From: an uncultured Eggerthellaceae bacterium
Lineage (GTDB): Bacteria > Actinomycetota > Coriobacteriia > Coriobacteriales > Eggerthellaceae
DNA length: 12,377 bases
Reading direction: 5' to 3'
Assembly (NCBI GenBank): GCA_948829205.1
Contig: CAQLOA010000003.1
Location: 1 to 12,377, forward strand
Shown piece by piece: positions 1-5,618 of this stretch. The notes beneath the pieces were generated by a model that saw only the letters and a list, made by a program, of their open reading frames with translations, did not search any database and had not been told where the DNA came from. Positions within the stretch are counted from its first letter, which is position 1. Each line of letters opens with the position of its first letter. A program made the position numbers and the translations under genes.

Positions 1-115
1 CGTCCTCGGGCCCCATGCGGCGGATCTCGGTCATGCCGAGCGCCTGCTCGTAGAAGTCGAGCGACTTCTGCAGGTCCAGCACGTGCAGGCATCGGTGGAT
101 GGCTTTGCTTTCCAT
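1..115 (-). CDS. VOC (glyoxalase/lactoylglutathione lyase-like) family protein, N-terminal part only
   Basis: Reading leftwards from ATG at 113-115, 38 codons are visible before the window ends; the rest of the gene lies outside. The peptide starts MESKAIHRCLHVLDLQKSLD and continues FYEQALGMTEIRRMGPED. This is the classic first beta-alpha unit of the vicinal oxygen chelate fold: an early His that could be the first metal ligand, the 'V.DL.KSLDFYE.ALGM' helix, then the strand carrying 'EIRRM'. Family members include glyoxalase I (methylglyoxal detoxification), dioxygenases and antibiotic-binding proteins, and the fragment cannot separate these, though 'KSLDFYEQALGM' is closest to the glyoxalase I type. 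A ribosome site reading GAAGGGAG lies about 6 nt upstream on the minus strand and supports the start. A palindrome at 135-157 lies just upstream and may control it. Confidence 0.85.
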   Translation of the reverse strand, partial: MESKAIHRCLHVLDLQKSLDFYEQALGMTEIRRMGPED

Positions 116-134
116 GACGGTCTCCCTTCGGGTT

Positions 135-157
135 TTGGATAATCGCGATTATTCCAA
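135..157. promoter_or_regulatory. Near-perfect palindrome upstream of the VOC gene (candidate operator)
   Basis: A perfect 14-bp palindrome, ATAATCGCGATTAT (139-152), is flanked by TTGG (135-138) and CCAA (154-157), with one extra T on the right side. It sits 20 bp upstream of the VOC start codon, in an AT-rich gap, where a repressor site would be expected. It lacks a T-tract in either direction, so it is not a good terminator. Which protein would bind is unknown. Confidence 0.4.
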
Positions 158-285
158 GGAGTATATTCGGCGTCATTGGGTCGCCCGAGAAAATCCGTTC
201 GAAGTATACTCGAAAGAGTGTGTTGGGATGCTTGGTTGAACTTGTGCAAAATTTGCACCAGTTCGAACTCGAGAAGGAACTAAAC

Positions 286-372
286 GTGGACGGCGATCCA
301 GTTGTAAAGGATTCCTTGATAACTACTCTTGATGACAAGCTGGGTATGCTGACGGATGATGTGACGCTATGA
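286..372 (+). CDS. Possible small ORF (28 aa) translationally coupled to thpR
   Basis: A GTG at 286 is preceded by AGAAGGA about 7 nt upstream, a good ribosome site. It opens a frame encoding VDGDPVVKDSLITTLDDK followed by LGMLTDDVTL, ending at TGA 370-372. That stop overlaps the ATG of thpR (369-371) as ATGA, the usual arrangement for translational coupling. thpR has no convincing ribosome site of its own, which is indirect support that something upstream is translated. The same frame stays open far to the left, so a longer product from TTG 223 or TTG 232 (adding 'LVELVQNLHQFELEKELN') is possible. The peptide is acidic and probably helical, and I recognise no family. It could also be chance in an AT-rich leader. 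Confidence 0.35.
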   Translation: MDGDPVVKDSLITTLDDKLGMLTDDVTL

Positions 373-896
373 GGGCTTTCATCGCGCTGGAGCCGCCGGA
401 GGGCTTCGTCGAGGAAGTTGCCGCCATGGCGCGCGTGCTGAGCGCCGCGGTGGAGGGGCGCTTCGTCCCGCGGCAGAACTACCACGTGACGCTGGCGTTT
501 CTGGGCGACGTCGACGAGGCGCAAGCTCGCGAGGCCATGGACGCCATGGACGAGGCGCGCGCCGGGGCCGCTGCGGTTCCTCTGCGCCCTGATGGGCTTG
601 GCAAGTTCGGGCGCGCGTCAGACGCCACACTTTGGATGGGTTTGGCACCCGACGCTGAGCTGACCGGGCTAGCAGACCGCCTGCGCGAGGCGCTGAGGTC
701 GCGCGGCACAGGGTTCGACGGCAAGCCCTTCCTGCCGCACATCACGCTGGCGAGGCGGGCCAAGCTGCCCAAGGGCGCGTTGCCTGAGCTTGTGTTCCCG
801 CTGCCTTGCAGCGCCGCTTGCGTCACGCTGTTCAAGTCGACGCTGTCCCGCGATGGCGCGCAGTACAAGCCTCTGTACGAGATCGAGTTATCATAG
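369..896 (+). CDS. thpR: RNA 2',3'-cyclic phosphodiesterase (2'-5' RNA ligase family, ThpR/LigT)
   Basis: A 175-aa protein of the 2H phosphoesterase superfamily, which hydrolyses 2',3'-cyclic phosphate ends of RNA and, in vitro, reversibly joins 2'-5' tRNA halves. It begins MRAFIALEPPEG, the usual start of this family (R-x-F-I-A-L/I-x-x-P). Both catalytic HxTx motifs are present: H39-V-T-L, inside 'NYHVTLAFLGD', and H124-I-T-L, inside 'FLPHITLAR'. Near the C-terminus 'LFKSTLSRDGAQYKPLYEIEL' matches the conserved 'L.S.L...G..Y..L' strand. The length is normal for the family (about 175-190 aa). The start overlaps the stop of a small upstream ORF by ATGA and lacks its own clear ribosome site. 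It is followed 76 bp later by crcB on the same strand, with no obvious functional link. Confidence 0.93.
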   Translation: MRAFIALEPPEGFVEEVAAMARVLSAAVEGRFVPRQNYHVTLAFLGDVDEAQAREAMDAMDEARAGAAAVPLRPDGLGKFGRASDATLWMGLAPDAELTGLADRLREALRSRGTGFDGKPFLPHITLARRAKLPKGALPELVFPLPCSAACVTLFKSTLSRDGAQYKPLYEIELS

Positions 897-972
897 CCAT
901 GACCATGTTGAATCGCTTGCAGGCGTTCGGCGAATCGTCGCTTGTCCATGCAACGAAGGGGAGAGAAACCGC

Positions 973-1338
973 ATGCTTGTCAATTGTCTCGCTGTAGGAG
1001 CGGGCGGCTTCATCGGCTCTGTCCTGCGGTACCTTTGTGGTCTGATTCCATCGGATACCGCCTTCCCGGTTGTCACCTTCGCCATCAACATCGTGGGTTC
1101 CTTCTGCCTCGCGTTCATCGCGGCGCTCGTCCTGAAGGGCGCGGTCGACAACGAGCAGCTCTCACTGTTTCTGCGCGTCGGGCTCTGCGGAGGGTTCACC
1201 ACGTTTTCGACGTTCAGCCTTGAAAGCATGCAGCTGATGCAACAGGGCGACGTTCTGGTCGCGCTTGCCTACGTGGTGCTGACGTGTGTCCTGTGCATCG
1301 GTGCGGCCTTCCTTGGGAACTGGCTCGCTGCGTCGTGA
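973..1338 (+). CDS. crcB: Fluoride-specific channel CrcB/FluC
   Basis: A 121-aa integral membrane protein with four predicted helices (about residues 3-25, 32-55, 65-85, 95-118). It exports fluoride as a dual-topology dimer in the cytoplasmic membrane. Family marks: 'GAGGFIGSVLRYLCG' near the N-terminus (GG.GA..RY motif), 'TFAINIVGSFCLAF' with the conserved Asn 39, and 'GLCGGFTTFSTFSLE' (residues 70-84), which holds the central TTFS turn and the Phe-box phenylalanines. A GGGGAG ribosome site lies about 10 nt before the ATG; a longer in-frame reading upstream lacks one. Only one crcB copy is visible, consistent with a homodimeric channel rather than the paired crcB1/crcB2 type, unless a second copy lies elsewhere. 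I found no fluoride riboswitch upstream. Confidence 0.95.
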   Translation: MLVNCLAVGAGGFIGSVLRYLCGLIPSDTAFPVVTFAINIVGSFCLAFIAALVLKGAVDNEQLSLFLRVGLCGGFTTFSTFSLESMQLMQQGDVLVALAYVVLTCVLCIGAAFLGNWLAAS

Positions 1339-1359
1339 GCGAACAGACGCTCCCGTTTA

Positions 1360-1545
1360 CTACCTCGCTTCTTCTTCGCGTATCTGACGCAGAATCTCAT
1401 CGGTGCAGGGCGTCTTTTCGGAAATGGGAATGGGCCTAAGGGAGGCGATCGCTTCGAAGACTTTTATTCTTCTTTCTAGATAATTGTTTTCGTGCGGTTT
1501 GGCGCAGGTAGGAGCTAATTCGTTATTTGTTTTCGACATAGGCAT
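1360..1545 (-). CDS. Small hypothetical protein, 61 aa (antitoxin-like tail?)
   Basis: The start at 1543-1545 (MPMSKTNNELAPTCAKPHEN...) is preceded on the minus strand by AGATGAAGGAGAAAC, a very strong ribosome site at ideal distance, so translation is likely. The protein ends 'RIKVFEAIASLRPIPISEKT' then 'PCTDEILRQIREEEAR', a charged helix at the C-terminus. That pattern resembles the toxin-binding tail of some type II antitoxins (VapB/RelB-like), but no DNA-binding domain is recognisable and no toxin gene adjoins; the next gene leftwards is crcB on the opposite strand, ending 21 bp away. Codon use is far more AT-rich than the neighbours, suggesting recent acquisition or a leftover of a mobile island, like the adjacent sirtuin remnant. 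Function unknown. Confidence 0.6.
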   Translation of the reverse strand: MPMSKTNNELAPTCAKPHENNYLERRIKVFEAIASLRPIPISEKTPCTDEILRQIREEEAR

Positions 1546-1646
1546 GTTTCTCCTTCATCTTTAGAGCTTGAGTGTCGGATTAATAGCGAGCGAGTTGCAT
1601 AATTGCACGCGTTAACACAATCATGGACAACGCTTTTTCTTCGATT

Positions 1647-1799
1647 CTAATCCATCCCACCCAGCACGTCGCCGATGCTGGCGTGGATGCACAGGTCGGC
1701 CTGGGCGTCGCCGGGGGTGGGGTCGCGGTTGACGATGGCCAGGTGGCTGCCGCGGAAGTAGTCCAGCAGCCCTGCCGCCGCACCCACAGCGCGGCACGC
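1647..1799 (-). pseudogene. C-terminal remnant of a sirtuin (SIR2-type NAD-dependent deacylase) gene
   Basis: Reading leftwards in the frame that stops at TAG 1647-1649, the peptide is GLLDYFRGSHLAIVNRDPTP, then GDAQADLCIHASIGDVLGGMD. This matches the end of bacterial sirtuins, which carry 'AAGLLDYFRG.HLV.IN...TP.D..ADL.I...IGEVL': the last Rossmann strand with the NAD-contacting Asn (here V-N-R) and the closing helix. Upstream the frame stays open but the sequence 'RTRRRPTACRAVGAAAG' soon stops resembling a sirtuin. The catalytic 'QN.D.LH..AG' region, the zinc cysteines and the N-terminal 'GAG.S..SGIP.FR' are all missing. About 45 of roughly 240 residues remain, so this is a 5'-deleted fragment. 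It ends 42 bp before the first putative Pho-box repeat of pstS, so the deletion may have brought the pst promoter to its present place. Confidence 0.8.
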
Positions 1800-1840
1800 C
1801 GTCGGCCGACGCCTCGTGCGCCCATCGTGCTCGCCGCGAT

Positions 1841-1869
1841 TTTGCAGAAGCTTTACATGCCGATTATAT
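1841..1869 (+). promoter_or_regulatory. Putative Pho box and promoter of the pst operon
   Basis: TTTGCA (1841-1846) and TTTACA (1852-1857) are separated by 5 bp, an 11-bp period. This is the spacing of the TTNACA direct repeats bound by Gram-positive PhoP. A third, poorer unit, ATTATA (1863-1868), continues the period. The same stretch reads as a sigma-70 type promoter: TTTGCA, a 17-bp spacer, then TTATAT (1864-1869). The start of transcription would be near 1876, giving a leader of about 155 nt before pstS. A matching repeat pair lies before the response regulator gene at 5558-5574. Confidence 0.5.
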
Positions 1870-1910
1870 GCCCATGACGTGGGTGCCCCATCCTTGTTCG
1901 CGAAGGCTGT

Positions 1911-1992
1911 TCCGGCCGCCTAGGCCGGAGCGGCGAAGGAAGTCGCGCCGGCCCGTCGTGGCCGTCACGCCGAAGGAAGCCGCGCCGACCGG
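1911..1992 (+). repeat. pstS leader with alternative hairpins and an imperfect direct repeat
   Basis: A 7-bp stem TCCGGCC (1911-1917)/GGCCGGA (1923-1929) with a GCCTA loop can form. Its right arm GGCCGG (1923-1928) can alternatively pair with CCGGCC at 1948-1953, so the two folds exclude each other. Two 25-bp copies at 1931-1955 and 1968-1992, sharing the core CGAAGGAAG, match at 21 of 25 positions. The whole leader is GC-rich and has no T-tract. Whether it regulates pstS or is leftover coding sequence from the deleted neighbour is not known. Confidence 0.35.
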
Positions 1993-2029
1993 TGCGCGTC
2001 GGCGCTTCGACGCTAGGAAAGGAATGGAG

Positions 2030-2950
2030 ATGCTGAAGAAGCCAATATCGAAAACCGTCGCGGGCCTGGTTGCCGCGACCTGCCTTTTGGGGGCCATCGG
2101 CCTCGTGGGCTGCGCTTTGCAGTCTTCGAGCCAGCAGGAGGGCGGCTCCAGCGCCTCGCTTGCCTCCGAGCAGATCTCGGTCTACTCGCGCGAGGAGGGG
2201 TCGGGCACGCGCTCCGCGTTCGTCGAGCTGTTCGAGCTCGAGGAGAAGGACGCCAGCGGCAACAAGGTCGACACCACCACCGACAAGGCCGTCATCACGA
2301 ACTCGACGTCGGTGATGATGACGTCCGTGGCCAACGACCCTGCAGGGATCGGCTACATATCGCTGGGCTCGCTCAACGACAAGGTCAAGGCGGTGCGCAT
2401 CGACGGCGTCGAGGCCACGCCCGAGAACGTCAAGGACGGATCGTACGAGATCTCGCGCCCGTTCAACATCGTCGTCGGGCAGGACGTCTCTCCCGTAGCC
2501 AACGACTTCATATCCTTCATCATGAGCGCCGACGGGCAGCGCATCGTCGAGGACAACAACTACATCGCGGTCGAGGACGCCGCCAAGCCCTACCAGAAGG
2601 GCGACGTGTCGGGCAAGGTCGTGGTTGCGGGGTCGTCTTCCGTCACTCCCGTGATGGAGAAGCTCGCCGAGGCCTACGAGGCCGTCAACCCGGGCGTCAC
2701 GATCGAGGTGCAGCAGTCCGACTCCACCACCGGCGTCACAATGGCCATCGAAGGTACCTGCGACATCGGCATGGCGTCCCGCGACCTGAAGGACTCCGAG
2801 TCTTCGGCCGGAGTGGGCGCGCAGGAGATAGCCCGCGACGGAATCGCCGTGATCGTGGCCCCCGCGTCCGACGTCGACGAGCTCGACGCCGAGCAGGTCA
2901 AGGCCATCTTCTCGGGCGACGCGCAGACCTGGGCTGACGCGATCGGCTGA
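2030..2950 (+). CDS. pstS: Phosphate-binding lipoprotein PstS, circularly permuted
   Basis: A 306-aa extracytoplasmic phosphate-binding protein of the PstSCAB importer. Signal peptide residues 1-27 end in lipobox L25-V-G-C28, so it should be a lipid-anchored receptor, followed by a Ser/Gly-rich linker. The domain order is unusual. Residues 49-183 hold what is normally the C-terminal half: VYSREEGSGTR (51-61), GIGYISLGSLNDKVKA, EISRPFNIVV and FISFIMSADGQRIVED. Residues 194-306 hold what is normally the N-terminal half: VVVAGSSSVTPVMEKL (197-212), the QQSDSTTG loop, CDIGMASRDLKD with D245, DGIAVIV and IFSGDAQTW. All ligand-contacting motifs are present, so binding is probably kept. The ATG at 2030 is chosen because AGGAAAGG lies 8 nt upstream and a signal peptide follows directly; an in-frame ATG at 2024 is the alternative. 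pstC follows after 7 bp. Confidence 0.92.
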   Translation: MLKKPISKTVAGLVAATCLLGAIGLVGCALQSSSQQEGGSSASLASEQISVYSREEGSGTRSAFVELFELEEKDASGNKVDTTTDKAVITNSTSVMMTSVANDPAGIGYISLGSLNDKVKAVRIDGVEATPENVKDGSYEISRPFNIVVGQDVSPVANDFISFIMSADGQRIVEDNNYIAVEDAAKPYQKGDVSGKVVVAGSSSVTPVMEKLAEAYEAVNPGVTIEVQQSDSTTGVTMAIEGTCDIGMASRDLKDSESSAGVGAQEIARDGIAVIVAPASDVDELDAEQVKAIFSGDAQTWADAIG

Positions 2951-2957
2951 CGCGGCC

Positions 2958-3830
2958 ATGAAGCAAGAGTCTAACGGCCAGGCGTTGAAGGAGGGGGCAG
3001 CCAAGTGGCTCTTCGGAGCCGCTGCCGCCCTCTCGATCGTCGCGGTGGCCCTGATATGCGTGTTCCTCTTCGCCAACGGCATCCCGGCCATGGCGCAGAT
3101 CGGGCTTCCGGACTTCCTGTTCGGAACCACATGGAAGCCGGGGAGCGGGATGTACGGGATCTTCCCGATGATCGTCGGGAGCATCTACGTGACGGCCGGG
3201 GCCATGGTCGTGGGCGTTCCCGCCGGCGTCCTGACCGCCATATTCCTGTCGCGTTTCGCGAACAGGAAGGTCGCGGCGGCGCTGAAGCCCGGAATAGAGC
3301 TGCTGGCGGGCATCCCGTCGGTGGTCTACGGCTTTTTCGGGCTGATGGTGGTCGTCCCGTTCGTCCGCGCAATCGGCCCGGGCAACGGGCTTTCGCTGCT
3401 GTCCGCGTCGCTGCTTCTGGGGGCGATGATCCTCCCCACGGTGATCACCGTGTCGAAGAACGCGCTGGACGCCGTGCCCAAGAGCTACTACGAAGGGGCG
3501 CTCGCGCTGGGCGCCACGCACGAGCGGTCGGTCTTCCGCATAGTGGTGCCGGCGGCGTTCTCGGGAATAATGGCGTCCGTCGTGCTGGGGATAGGCCGCG
3601 CGATTGGCGAGACGATGGCCGTCGTGATGGTGGCCGGGAACCAGGCCGTGATCCCCGGGTCCATCTTCGACGGCGTGCGCACTATGACGGCAAACATCGT
3701 GCTGGAGATGGGCTACGCCGCAGACCTTCACCGCGGCGCGCTGATCGCGACGGGCGTGGTGCTGTTCGTGTTCGTCATGCTGATCAGCCTGCTGTTCAGC
3801 GCCGTGAAGAAGCGAGGTGAGCTGAAATGA
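2958..3830 (+). CDS. pstC: Phosphate ABC transporter permease PstC
   Basis: A 290-aa inner-membrane subunit that forms the phosphate channel with PstA. About six helices are visible (near residues 17-39, 68-98, 115-137, 145-166, 200-226 and 259-283). Signature features are the long loop after helix 1 containing 'FLFGTTWKPGSGMYGIFPMI', the 'GIPSVVYGFFGL' segment (118-129) shared by PstC and PstA, and the cytoplasmic EAA loop 'YYEGALALGATHERSVFRIV' (177-196), which docks to PstB. 'GIGRAIGETMAV' (211-222) keeps the Arg and Glu that are important for phosphate passage in E. coli PstC. The length is typical. The start lies 7 bp after the pstS stop and has only a weak ribosome site, so it is probably translated by coupling. 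Its stop overlaps the pstA start (ATGA). Confidence 0.96.
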   Translation: MKQESNGQALKEGAAKWLFGAAAALSIVAVALICVFLFANGIPAMAQIGLPDFLFGTTWKPGSGMYGIFPMIVGSIYVTAGAMVVGVPAGVLTAIFLSRFANRKVAAALKPGIELLAGIPSVVYGFFGLMVVVPFVRAIGPGNGLSLLSASLLLGAMILPTVITVSKNALDAVPKSYYEGALALGATHERSVFRIVVPAAFSGIMASVVLGIGRAIGETMAVVMVAGNQAVIPGSIFDGVRTMTANIVLEMGYAADLHRGALIATGVVLFVFVMLISLLFSAVKKRGELK

Positions 3831-4663
3831 CTGCACGTCTTCTGCGCGTTGCGGTCTACGTCGGAGCGGCGGTGTCGACCGCGGTGCTCCTGCTGATAGT
3901 CGGGTTCGTCGTCGTGAACGGCGTCCCGAGCCTTAGGCCGTCGTTGTTCGAGTGGGAGTACGACTCCACCAACGTGTCGTTGATGCCGGCGCTCGTGGAC
4001 ACCGTGCTGATGGCGGCGCTGGCGCTTCTGATATCCGTGCCGGTGGGCATAGCGTCGGCCATCTACCTGGTCGAGTACGCGAAGTCCTCGAGCCGCTTCA
4101 TACGTGCGGTGCGCCTGACCACCGAAACGCTGCAGGGAATCCCGTCCATCGTGTACGGCCTGTTCGGGCTGCTGTTCTTCTCCACGCTTCTGGGCTGGGG
4201 ACTGTCGCTGCTGTCGGGGGCGTGCACGTTGGCGATCATGGTTCTCCCCATAGTGATGCGCACCACCGAGGAGGCGCTCCGCGCGGTGCCTGCCTCCTAC
4301 AAGGAGGGTGGCCTGGCCTTGGGCGCGGGCACCGTGCGCACCATCTTCCGCTGCGTGCTTCCCAGTGCGCTGCCGGGAATCTTCGGCGGGGTGCTGCTGG
4401 CCTTCGGGCGCTGCGTGGGCGAGGTGGCGGCGCTGCTGTTCACCGCGGGCACGGTGGCGCAGATCCCAGACTTCGCGGGACAGGGGGCGTTCGCCCTGTT
4501 CGACTCGTGCCGCACGCTGGCCGTTCACATGTACGTACTTGCCAGCGAAGGGCTGCACATAAGCGAGGCGTACGCGACTGCCGTCGTGCTGCTGGTGCTG
4601 GTGGTCGTCCTGAACGGCGGCGCCAACCTTGTGGAAAGAAAGCTTGACAGCCGGAACGCCTAG
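3827..4663 (+). CDS. pstA: Phosphate ABC transporter permease PstA
   Basis: A 278-aa inner-membrane partner of PstC. It contains 'GIPSIVYGLFGLLFF' (104-118), an EAA loop 'SYKEGGLALGAGTVRTIFRC' (157-176) followed by 'VLPSALPGIFGGVLLAFGR', and 'CVGEVAALLFTAG' (196-208), which corresponds to the RAxGETA region of the family with Arg-Cys-Val-Gly-Glu here. Near the C-terminus 'LAVHMYVLASEGL' matches the 'L...IY..ASEG' pattern of PstA. About six helices are predicted. It overlaps pstC by 4 bp with GAGGTGA as ribosome site, so the two permeases are translated together. pstB starts 35 bp downstream. Confidence 0.96.
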   Translation: MTARLLRVAVYVGAAVSTAVLLLIVGFVVVNGVPSLRPSLFEWEYDSTNVSLMPALVDTVLMAALALLISVPVGIASAIYLVEYAKSSSRFIRAVRLTTETLQGIPSIVYGLFGLLFFSTLLGWGLSLLSGACTLAIMVLPIVMRTTEEALRAVPASYKEGGLALGAGTVRTIFRCVLPSALPGIFGGVLLAFGRCVGEVAALLFTAGTVAQIPDFAGQGAFALFDSCRTLAVHMYVLASEGLHISEAYATAVVLLVLVVVLNGGANLVERKLDSRNA

Positions 4664-4698
4664 GGCGTGGCACGGCCTGATACGAAAGGACCTACCGA

Positions 4699-5532
4699 AT
4701 GAAATGCCTTGAAGCCGAGCAGGTCGAGCAGCTCGAGCAAGCGACCGCGCGAGCGGGCGAGACGACGACCGAGCACACGCGCGCCGCCAAGATGGAGGTG
4801 TGCGGCCTCGACCTGCACTATGGGGAGTTCCACGCGTTGAAGAACGTCAGCCTGCGGTTTCCCGAGAACGAGGTGACCGCGCTGATCGGGCCCTCCGGGT
4901 GCGGCAAGTCGACGTTGCTCAAGACGCTGAACCGCATGAACGACCTGGTGGAGGGCTGCAGGATAGAGGGCTCCATCAACCTGGACGGGTGCGATGTCTA
5001 CGGGCAGATTCCCGTGACCGACCTGAGAAGGCGCGTGGGCATGGTCTTCCAGCAGCCGAACCCGTTCCCCATGAGCGTCTACGACAACGTCGCGTTCGGG
5101 CCCCGCACGCACGGAGTGAAGAAGCGCGACGAGCTTGACGCAGTGGTCGAGCAGTCGCTCCGCGATGCAGCCATATGGGACGAGGTGAAGGACCGCCTTG
5201 GGAAGAGTGCGATGGGGCTGTCGGGCGGACAGCAGCAGCGCCTCTGCATCGCGCGGGCGCTCGCAGTGAGGCCCGAGGTGCTCCTGCTGGACGAGTCCAC
5301 CAGCGCGCTCGACCCCATTTCCACTGCGAAGATCGAGGAGCTGGTGGGCGAGCTGAAGGACCGCTACACCGTGATCATGGTGACTCACAACATGCTGCAG
5401 GCGCTGCGCGTGTCCACCAAGACGGCGTTCTTCCTGCTGGGCGAGATGATCGAGGCCGGCGACACCAACACGCTGTTCACCAGCCCGCACGACAAGCGCA
5501 CCGAGGACTACGTGTCCGGAAGGTTCGGGTAG
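4699..5532 (+). CDS. pstB: Phosphate ABC transporter ATP-binding protein PstB
   Basis: A 277-aa cytoplasmic ATPase that powers phosphate import through PstC/PstA. Walker A is GPSGCGKS (64-71), the Q-loop is 'VFQQPNPFPMSVYDNVAFGPR' around Q118, the ABC signature is LSGGQQQR (174-181), Walker B is VLLLDE (194-199), and the switch His is H230 in 'MVTHN'. 'FQQPNPFPMSVYDNV' and 'LNRMNDLV.G' are diagnostic of PstB rather than other ABC ATPases. Walker B continues 'DESTSALDP', with Ser where most PstB have Pro; this should be tolerated. Residues 1-31 form a charged extension not typical of the family. An ATG at 4792 would remove it, but AAAGGA at 4685-4690 favours the longer form. phoU does not follow. 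Confidence 0.96.
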   Translation: MKCLEAEQVEQLEQATARAGETTTEHTRAAKMEVCGLDLHYGEFHALKNVSLRFPENEVTALIGPSGCGKSTLLKTLNRMNDLVEGCRIEGSINLDGCDVYGQIPVTDLRRRVGMVFQQPNPFPMSVYDNVAFGPRTHGVKKRDELDAVVEQSLRDAAIWDEVKDRLGKSAMGLSGGQQQRLCIARALAVRPEVLLLDESTSALDPISTAKIEELVGELKDRYTVIMVTHNMLQALRVSTKTAFFLLGEMIEAGDTNTLFTSPHDKRTEDYVSGRFG

Positions 5533-5557
5533 GGGAGCGCCGGCGCCTCCGGAATTC

Positions 5558-5612
5558 TTTACAACAATTTGACACGGGCGCCGCCCTGCGGCGTCTCGGT
5601 TCGCGCTACCAT
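5558..5612 (+). promoter_or_regulatory. Putative Pho box and leaderless promoter of the response regulator gene
   Basis: TTTACA (5558-5563) and TTGACA (5569-5574) are both exact TTNACA repeats separated by 5 bp, the Gram-positive PhoP box arrangement. Downstream, TACCAT (5607-5612) fits the actinobacterial TANNNT -10 and would place transcription start on the A of the ATG at 5619. That gene has no ribosome site, so a leaderless mRNA is suggested. A perfect 6-bp hairpin with a CCT loop (CGCCGC 5579-5584/GCGGCG 5588-5593) lies between the two elements. A weak bulged GC stem at 5534-5552 after pstB might attenuate read-through. Confidence 0.45.
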
Positions 5613-5618
5613 TTGCGT

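Noticed and set aside
897..972. Fluoride riboswitch before crcB
   Set aside because: The short gap contains GGCGTTCGGCGAA, but the pseudoknot pattern and the conserved TGATG...CTCC part of the crcB motif are absent.
1868..2029. Upstream ATG at 1868 as start of pstS
   Set aside because: It would put 54 Arg/Pro-rich residues before a good lipoprotein signal peptide and lies at the predicted -10, so it would not be in the transcript.
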